A stretch of 64,000 nucleotides of DNA from Manduca sexta (lineage: Eukaryota; Arthropoda; Insecta; Lepidoptera; Sphingidae). Shown here in pieces: positions 57,380-64,000 of this stretch (the first letter of the stretch is position 1; each line of letters opens with the position of its first letter). A model generated the notes under the pieces. That model saw only the letters and a list, made by a program, of their open reading frames with translations. It had not been told where the DNA came from and searched no databases. The stretch lies in contig NC_051115.1 in NCBI RefSeq assembly GCF_014839805.1, positions 3,656,600 to 3,720,599 on the forward strand. Direction: 5' to 3'. The translations under genes were made by a program, and so were the position numbers.

Positions 57380-58053
57380 ACTGCTTCGGCGCAGTAAAAC
57401 AACCTAAATGATTTTTATTTTTATATCAAGGCGTAGTTAAAAATAATTGCTATCGCAACGAAATAAACCAATTAGTCTTATCAAAATATAACTATTTTAT
57501 TTTTCTATACAGTAGCATTTAAAATATCGAGCCATTAGTATGTATCTACGATATTTTCTTTTAGGATGCATCTTTTTTATTGCTCCCTGCCACTAATTAC
57601 TTATTTTTTATCTGTTGTTTAAATAATGTTACCAGATTTCATAATATCACCAGGATAGTGAATAAGAAATAAATACATACTAATAAGGTGATGAGGTAGA
57701 TACTTTGTAGGATTGAATAATAAAATTTTGTAGTTATCAAAAGTAATAAATAATAAAAACAATCTGTTCTATTACCCATTTTACTATAGGTTATAATACA
57801 GATTAGATAAAATAAATCTTTTAAAAGTACATTATTATCTATGTGTAGGTACTTTTGCAAATAATTGGAGAGTTAAAAACTTTCTTTCTGCTCTTTAAAA
57901 CTTTCACCAATGACCTACTTGGTGGACTCACATAACACATTAGTACATACTCTTTTGTAGATATATCTTATCTGTGGTAAAGCCATTACAAATGGCGGCG
58001 AAGCGCGTACAGTTGTCAATGTATTTATTGTTGTAAATGTTAAATTGTATAAA
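57380..58053. promoter_or_regulatory. Head-to-head intergenic region, probable shared promoter
   Basis: 674 bp separate the start codons of the Ig-like gene (minus) and the ZAD gene (plus), 5' UTRs included. A short GC-richer patch with AATGGCGGCGAAG at about 57,992 sits 55-60 bp before the ZAD ATG and resembles a pleiohomeotic/YY1-type ATGGC site. The rest is AT-rich. Start sites were not located. Confidence 0.4.
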
Positions 58054-58230
58054 ATGGAACACGCATTGAACCCAAGACTTGATAAAGAAACAATTTACGA
58101 GATTTACCGAGCATGTCGCCTTTGCGGGGCCGGTGCTGGTTACAAAATGCCAATAATGCAAAACGTCATACACTTGGAGGATTCAGAAATAAATTTAAGC
58201 AAAAAAATACGGGAATGCGTGCAAATAGAG
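58054..58230 (+). CDS. ZAD gene exon 1
   Basis: 59 codons from the first ATG (AAAATGG context, A at -3) to GTAAAA, phase 0. It contains the first ZAD half, YRACRLCGAGAGYKMP, with both Cys of the first pair. Confidence 0.85.
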
Positions 58231-61200
58231 GTAAAATATTACATTTCATTGTTAAACATTACTCAAGGTTTGCGTACAAACAATTTTTCTCAGAGCATTA
58301 TGTGCAAAAATGCGTTTTTCCACGTTGTAATTCAGGTATACGTCGTTACAAAATTTTATGTTTCAGATAGGATCTTGTTAGTAAACAACTAGCCTGGATC
58401 TTTGATAATGCTTAAAAATCTGCCTTAAACTATTATTAAGCCGGGCCTTATCGTCTATCTATAATTACTATGGTTATTTATGATATTAATCAGTGTCGAT
58501 CTACGAGCAGAATTAGTCATTAGGTATACACAATAGATAAGTTGAGTCGCATTTCGTTTAATGCAGGTATGGGCCAAAGTGGGCCCCGTATCACTATTTC
58601 ACTCAATTTGGCCTGGCTTTTAGATTGTTATAGATGTAAACTGTTTAATTTCAGGTGCATGCAGATGATAAGATGCCACCGTTGATCTGTGAGTTGTGTG
58701 TGGACAAAGTGAATGATTTCTACGAGTTTTTAGAGTTATGCAAGCAGACAAACAAGCGGACGAGGCTGAAGCTTGGTCTTCCCATGCAGACCACTCCTAA
58801 AGGCGTGGTAAATATTGTCTTAAATATAAAATAAAATGATTCATTCATCACATAGGCGAACAGTTGCAATTAGGTGTAGTCAAGTTACATTAGAATATTT
58901 AGTTACTTAAATTAAGTCACTTATATAACTACACATCGATATATATGTACTACGTACTAGATTTGGCATTCCGAACATTCACTGTCTTCAACTGAATTGA
59001 ACTGCAATCCATTCAAACTGATTTTAGTATAGTCAATATTGACAGCTTGTGGTTGTGTATGGAATGTGACACATGATATAAGAACTCGAGTCTAAGTGTA
59101 AACCTGGATTTGAATAAAAAATATTTGTCAAATAAGTAAAATGGTTTGTTGTTCAAGTGAATAAATAGGTTATAACAGTGATGTTTTGGTTGCCATTTTA
59201 GTATTTTGAACAAATAGTTAATATGGACGTTCGTGTCTATAGAATATATGTCAATGTCGCAATACCCATATGACCCTGTATAACACTATCAGATGCTATA
59301 ATTCCTTATACCACCAGCAGGATTCTGGAGACTGCATCTTGGGAGACACCGCTCCGGTCTACATAAATGAGGATTCCAACGAAACCTCCATCAAATACAA
59401 GAGTAAGACAAGAGTGAAAGAGAGGGAGAAAGAGAGGATGAAGGAGAAAGAAAAGCTTAAAACAAAAGTGAAGAATGAGCCGGAAGTTAAGATCAAAGTA
59501 ATTTGCAATTTTAACTTATTTATACTTTTACTAGCTTTTGATCGCGGCTTCGTCCACGTAAAGGTTTCTGGGATAGAAAGTAGCCTATAACCTTCCCGGG
59601 GTCTTAAACTATCTCCATACCAAATTTCATGAAAATCTGTTCAGTAGATTTTGAGAAAATCGATAACATACGTACAGACAGAAAAGGGGACTTTGTTTTA
59701 TATACAGGGTCATTTTGGCTTCGCGTTACTAAATGAAACCACATACTTGTCTTCACCTTTGCTGACATTGTGCCAAAAATCATCCAGTAATAACGAATAT
59801 TTACACGAAAATTCCTGGTTTTAGTTTTCTGATTTTTTGATCATTTTGTAGTTTAATATTAATATAGCATATGAATGAGTATATTTCTGACTGAAAGTAT
59901 GATGTTGCGACGAATTATCTTAGGGTAGTAATAGTGGCATTAGGCCGCGTAATATTAAAATTACTTTTTATTAATATTTATTTTGTTCTATCTTACACTT
60001 TTTTCATTTTACATCTACGGCTCAATGTTATTTCCAAGTAGATAAGTACGTGGTTTTATTTAGTAACGCAATGTCAAAATGACCCTGTATATAGACACTA
60101 TGCAATTTTAACTTATTAATACTAGTATATGAGCTGATGAGTGCGTGTGTGGGCTCCAGTTGCGCCCCTGTCTACCACTTTGGTTATACTGTGCAAATGA
60201 GTGCAAGCAAAGAATTTTTTTTTATATGAGACCGTTCCTCTGATCAAATATTTACAGTTTTAAAAGTCTATTTAGTCATAAGATAAAGATATATTTATTT
60301 TGCAAATATGGACTGCCTCGGTGGCGTAGTTGTACGCCAGCGCTCTGAGGTCTTGGGTTCGAATCCCGGGTCGGGCGCGATATTTGGGTTTTTCTGCTCA
60401 GTATCAGCTCGGAGTCTGGAATTTGTGCCCGATATGGCGATAGGCTCGCCCCCTATCACATCATGGGACGGAACATACTTGGCGGAAAGTGGGTGCCCTG
60501 GTTGCCCCTCTGCATACCCTTTCGAGGATAAATGTGTGGTGTTGTGTGTGTGTGCAAATATAGATAAAACAGATAACCATAAATGAAATTCTTTAAAGAG
60601 ACCGTATTCAACCAAAACATGGTATGCAAAATTATAATTTTTTAAAGTACTAGCTGACCCGACAGACGTTGTCCCGTCTTAACTATGAATTTGCAGCGCG
60701 CATTCTGTCAATCGCTGACAATTATTTCAAACAATTGGCAGTTATATAAAATTAATATTTTCGTTACATTTTCTTAAATTTTCAAATTTTCCGCGCAATT
60801 TTTTGAATTTTTTCTTTCATAAGCACCTTCTCCTGTCAATAACAAACACAACAAGAAAATAATAGTGAAACCGGTCCAGCCGTTCACGCGTGATGGCGTG
60901 ACCAAGGGGAATAGGGATTCATTTTTATATATATAGATAATATAAGATTTATTCATGTCCGTTTATCATGTCCAGGTGGAGCCTCTGTCGAGCGACAGGA
61001 GTCGTGCGAGTCGAAGGCCGCCTGCGCCACCTTCCCCACCTCCCATAAGGGTCACTCGCACCAGCTGTGGCCCGAACGACCTCAACGGAGGACTTCAGGT
61101 TAGTGGGACCTGTGTCGGCTAATATTGGATATCTAAATTATTTGTATAGTATGTGAGTAAGATTGTCTATGGTTGATCAATAAAAAATATATATCGTTGT

Positions 61201-64000
61201 CTATGAACCTTTGTTGTCTACAATAAAAAAAAAGAATATAAAAAAAAATAACCACGCGTTGAGTACAACGTAATTTTATTTTAAATAACAAGCCCTTTGT
61301 TCGAATAAATTATTCGACATAAATTTAATTGGCAACACTTTGTTGTTCTTTGTTACTCTTCCGGTACGGCGGCGCATCAAGGCTGCCATGCAAATTATTT
61401 AATTGTTAACTATATATATGAAAATACAGTCCATTATGCAATCTGTTGCTTTTTCATTAAACACCTTTTTAACCGACTACAATTAGAAGGAACAGAGAGT
61501 GCTTGTGTATTGCACACACTCGTGCATTATATTTCCTGCATGGATGATGTTCGTTGAGATTTTTGGCTCGGAAAGTAAATAAAATTTTCGTTTTCAGGAT
61601 CCACAGAAGAGAGCAAGACCAGCTCCAAAGAGTATAATGAAGAAGGAAAAAGAAGAAATTAAGGTAAATATGGAATGCAGATAATTTGTTATACGCGAGA
61701 AGTAGGCCAGACTAAGGCCCCTCAGGTACCAACGCAATGTCTATTTCTGTCAAGCAGTGTGTAGTCACTGTTGTAGGTTTGAACATTGTAGCCAGTGTAA
61801 CTACTGGACATATTAACATCCTATGTCTCAGACGAGCGCAGTGGAATACCAAACACTTTGTTATTCAAGGTGTTGGATCTACTGTTTATGGATCGTATCG
61901 CTTACCATCAGGCGAACGGCATGATCGTCATTCAAAGAAAGAAAAAAAACTGCGCATGCGCATTCAACCAACACTGAGTCGATGACGTCAGCAGTCATAC
62001 CACTGCACGGTCGTTAGATCACGTGTTATGCTGGCCATGCCCCTTTCTTCCCTATTTTACGCTAATATTTATAACTTACTTTTTATAATAATAATATCAG
62101 CCCTGTATTATATACTGTCCCACTGCTGCACGGGCCTCCTCTACTACTGAGAGGGATTAGGCCTTAGTCCACCACGCTGTAGTGCGGATTGGTAGAATTC
62201 ACACACCTTCGAAATTCCTATAGAGAACTTCTCAGATGTGCAGGTTTCCTCACGATGTTTTCCTTCACCGTTAAAGCGAACGATAAATTCACAAAGAATA
62301 CACACATGATTTTTTATAAAAGTCAGAGGTGTGTGCCCTTGGGATTTGAACCTGCGGACATTCGTCTCGGCAGTCCGTTCCACACCCAACTAGGCTATCG
62401 CCGCCCTAAACTTACTTTTTACTAATGTATTTTTAAACTGAATATCGCAGGCTTGAGATTTTCTCATACTTACGACCTATAGACGTTTGCTTCTTTGTAA
62501 AGTTTTCTGTTAAACTGTGAACAGTGATGTTGGTTACATGTTTAATGCAGTACATGTGTAATTTTAATGTGTAACTGTTTTCTGTTCCTTTTGAATAAAA
62601 TAAAATTTTGTATTAATTTCAGGTAGAAGATGATTCATCAAGATTAAAAAGACTTCGAGAGAAGGATGTGAAAAGCGAAATACCAGTAAAGAAAGTCAAG
62701 TAAGTTCCTTACGTGCTAGGAGTTCGCCGCGGCTTTGCTCGCGTTAAAACCCTTTTTAACCATTGCATGCTTGTCATGTTAGGCGGCTAACATGACAGTA
62801 AGGCGTGTCACGGACAAATAACCTTGTTATAATAATACACAACATCACGCATTTATCCCCGAAGGGATATGCAGAGGCTCAACCAGAGCACCCACTTTTC
62901 GCCAAGTGTGTTCCGTCCCTTGATGTGATATGCGAGCCTGTCGCCATATCCGGCACAAATTCCAGACTCCGGGCCGATACTGAGTAGAGAAACCCAAATA
63001 TCCCTGCCCGACCCGGGATTCGAACCCAGGACCTCAGAGCGCTGCCGTACCGCGCATGCAGTACAACTACGCCACCGAGGCTGTCATTTAAATAACATGG
63101 AAAATAAAACGTCTGTACTCAATCGCCATATTTTTATTTTATAGTGATGAGGTACAGAAAAAATTGAATCACCATATATCACAGGAGAATATAACTAAAA
63201 TAAACATAGATAATTATTATTCTACATTGGTGTACAATATTTGAGTATATATTGATATACAAAAATTTCAACACAAAGTGACCTGGTCTGGTCTGATCTG
63301 GTCATTATTATGGATGACGATTTGTAGCCCCCAATTGATCCCAAACCTCGCCTCCTAAATGTTAAATTTATTTGCCCAGTTATTTTGAACCCTAAGGCAG
63401 TCGAACATCAACGTTGTAACCTATTCATGTTTATATTATGTGAGAAATAAATTAGTTTTCTTTCTGTTAGAATAATGTGTCAAAATCATCGATGTATATG
63501 TACTACGTACTAGATTTGGCGTTCCGAACATTCACTGTGTTCAACTGAATTGAACTGCAATCCATTCAAACGGAGTTCAGTATGGTCAATATGGACAGCT
63601 TGTGGTTGTGTACGGAGCGATCATGATATAAGAACTCGAGTCTAAGTATAAACATGGATTTGAATAAAAAATATTAGTCAAATAAGTAAAATTATTTGTT
63701 GTTCAAGTGAATAAATAGGTTATAACAGTGACGTTTGGTTGCCATTTTAGTATTTTGAACAAATAGTTTATATGGACGTTCGTGTCTATAGAATATACGA
63801 CAATGCTCAAAATAAATTGAAATTACTAGCGACATCTGTTATACCTTTTAGTAGAGTGTGTAAATAAAAAAAAAATCTATTGCGAAAAGTCAACGTGCTT
63901 TAATACTTTCAATTTAGGCCTCCGAGTGACATAACAAAATCAATAACAGTTTCAATACAAATTATTAATAATTTATTTCAGAATATTGCTAGAACAATGC
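58054..64000 (+). CDS. ZAD-domain zinc-finger-associated protein (partial, 5' exons)
   Basis: Six or more coding exons join in frame from ATG at 58,054. Residues about 20-95 form a ZAD domain, the arthropod zinc-finger-associated dimerisation domain: CRLCG in exon 1 and CELCVDKVNDFYEFLELC in exon 2 give the two C-x2-C pairs that bind one zinc. Exons 3-6 code a disordered Lys/Glu- and Pro-rich linker of basic, nuclear-localisation type. ZAD proteins usually carry C2H2 fingers C-terminally as DNA-binding nuclear regulators; those would lie beyond the right edge, so the finger part is inferred. Introns hold several interspersed repeats. Confidence 0.8.
58655..58807 (+). CDS. ZAD gene exon 2
   Basis: 51 codons, phase 0-0, after GTTTAATTTCAG and before GTAAAT. 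It codes the second zinc pair (ICELC) and the alpha-helix NDFYEFLELCKQTNK typical of ZAD. Confidence 0.9.
58931..59258. repeat. D repeat, copy 4
   Basis: CATCGATATATATGTACTAC to AGAATATATGTCAATG, 60 bp before ZAD exon 3. Confidence 0.7.
59321..59497 (+). CDS. ZAD gene exon 3
   Basis: 59 codons, phase 0-0, starting DSGDCILGD and running into a Lys/Glu/Arg-rich stretch (RVKEREKERMKEKEK). The acceptor CACCAG|CAG is a NAGNAG tandem, so one extra Gln is possible. Donor GTAATT. Confidence 0.8.
59528..59702 (+). mobile_element. Lep1-like retroposon end
   Basis: ACTAGCTTTTGATCGCGGCT to GGGGACTTTGTTTTATA. Confidence 0.6.
59704..60092. mobile_element. L MITE, TA-flanked copy
   Basis: CAGGGTCATTTTGGCTTCGC to GCAATGTCAAAATGACCCTG with TA on both sides, as for Tc1/mariner-type MITEs. 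Confidence 0.7.
60307..60570 (+). mobile_element. tRNA-headed SINE family I, full length
   Basis: Head GGTGGCGTAGTTGTACGCC, B box GGGTTCGAATCCCGG, body TCATGGGACGGAACATACTT and a TGTG tail. Confidence 0.75.
60651..60950 (+). mobile_element. RTE-like retroposon end C, copy 3
   Basis: ACTAGCTGACCCGACAGACG to TATATATATAGAT, 25 bp before exon 4's acceptor region. Confidence 0.65.
60976..61098 (+). CDS. ZAD gene exon 4
   Basis: 41 codons, phase 0-0, Arg/Ser/Pro-rich (RPPAPPSPPPIRVTRTSCG). Acceptor CATGTCCAG, donor CAG|GTTAGT. Confidence 0.8.
61598..61663 (+). CDS. ZAD gene exon 5
   Basis: 22 codons, phase 0-0, basic (DPQKRARPAPKSIMKKEKEE), a possible nuclear-localisation signal. Acceptor CGTTTTCAG, donor AAG|GTAAAT. 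Confidence 0.8.
61732..61945 (+). mobile_element. B element
   Basis: CAATGTCTATTTCTGTCAAG to CAGGCGAACGGCATGATCG, with an A-rich end. Confidence 0.65.
62089..62404 (-). mobile_element. SINE family A
   Basis: Full length, from ATAATATCAGCCCTGTATTA to AGGCTATCGCCGCC. Confidence 0.75.
62623..62699 (+). CDS. ZAD gene exon 6
   Basis: 77 nt, phase 0 in and 2 out (VEDDSSRLKRLREKDVKSE, then IPVKKV). Acceptor TATTAATTTCAG, donor CAA|GTAAGT. Confidence 0.8.
62826..63085 (-). mobile_element. tRNA-headed SINE family I
   Basis: Reversed: GACCCGGGATTCGAACCCAG and AACTACGCCACCGAGGC mark the head. Confidence 0.7.
63145..63229 (+). CDS. ZAD gene exon 7 (end uncertain)
   Basis: The acceptor TATTTTATAG at 63,144 takes phase 2 from exon 6 and reads NDEVQKKLNHH and on. 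The frame reaches TGA at 63,242. The end is undecided: donor TTG|GTGTAC after 63,229 or GAG|GTACAG after 63,151 (a 7-nt exon) both restore phase 0 for the next exon, or the stop is used and this is a terminal exon of a short form. Confidence 0.45.
63485..63808. repeat. D repeat, copy 5
   Basis: ATCGATGTATATGTACTACG to AGAATATACGACAATG. Confidence 0.7.
63982..64000 (+). CDS. ZAD gene exon 8 (cut by window edge)
   Basis: A strong acceptor, TTTATTTCAG, is followed by an open phase-0 frame (NIARTM). A direct join to exon 6 would create a stop, so an exon must lie between them. Confidence 0.5.

Noticed and set aside
57639..57860. A hydrophobic 73-codon frame on minus near the promoter
   Set aside because: AT-rich composition explains it; it has no matching splice phase, and the signal-peptide exon at 57,308-57,379 fits better.
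60309..60375. A tRNA gene
   Set aside because: A and B boxes are present but the sequence continues into a repeated SINE body with sister copies; no proper acceptor stem. Same for 22,240-22,325, 48,361-48,440 and 63,000-63,080.

Overview
The window reads as genomic DNA of a lepidopteran (moth or butterfly). It is AT-rich, its genes are split by GT-AG introns, and it is packed with families typical of Lepidoptera: tRNA-headed SINEs, RTE/Lep1-like retroposon ends, MITEs and a non-LTR retrotransposon with apurinic endonuclease, reverse transcriptase and RNase H domains. There is no operon, Shine-Dalgarno site or CRISPR array. I saw no species-specific marker.

Three host genes can be built. (1) On the minus strand, about 57.4 to 17.3 kb, lies a 37-exon gene for a secreted protein: signal peptide, Cys-containing N-terminal region, acidic hinge, immunoglobulin-like modules with an unusual C-x2-C pattern, and an Ala/Thr/Glu-rich tail. 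Its 36 coding exons join in one frame to 770 codons including stop. Fifteen of them are only 6 to 15 nt long. All fifteen are multiples of three and phase-symmetric (fourteen are 1-1, one is 0-0), and they cluster at the joints between modules. I consider this microexon-coded hinge system the most interesting thing in the window. I could not name the gene. (2) Head to head with it, from 58,054 on the plus strand, starts a ZAD zinc-finger-associated-domain gene that runs off the right edge. (3) At the left edge, two minus-strand coding exons (3,087-2,962 and 1,207-1,070) give a basic, proline-rich segment followed by one transmembrane helix, best read as the start of a type II membrane protein. 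Its promoter may lie near 11.7 or 13.6 kb.

Layout: 1-3.1 kb, retroposon tail, SINEs and gene 3; 3.1-17.3 kb, mostly repeat-filled intron or intergenic DNA; 17.3-57.4 kb, the Ig gene with repeat-laden introns, including a 14-unit 90-bp array inside a SINE (46.7-48.0 kb) and a 5.9-kb LINE (51.1-57.0 kb) inserted at the splice donor of exon 2; 57.4-58.05 kb, shared promoter region; 58.05-64 kb, the ZAD gene with more repeats.

All gene models are by eye: splice sites, phase continuity and internal homology. No database search or transcript evidence was available.
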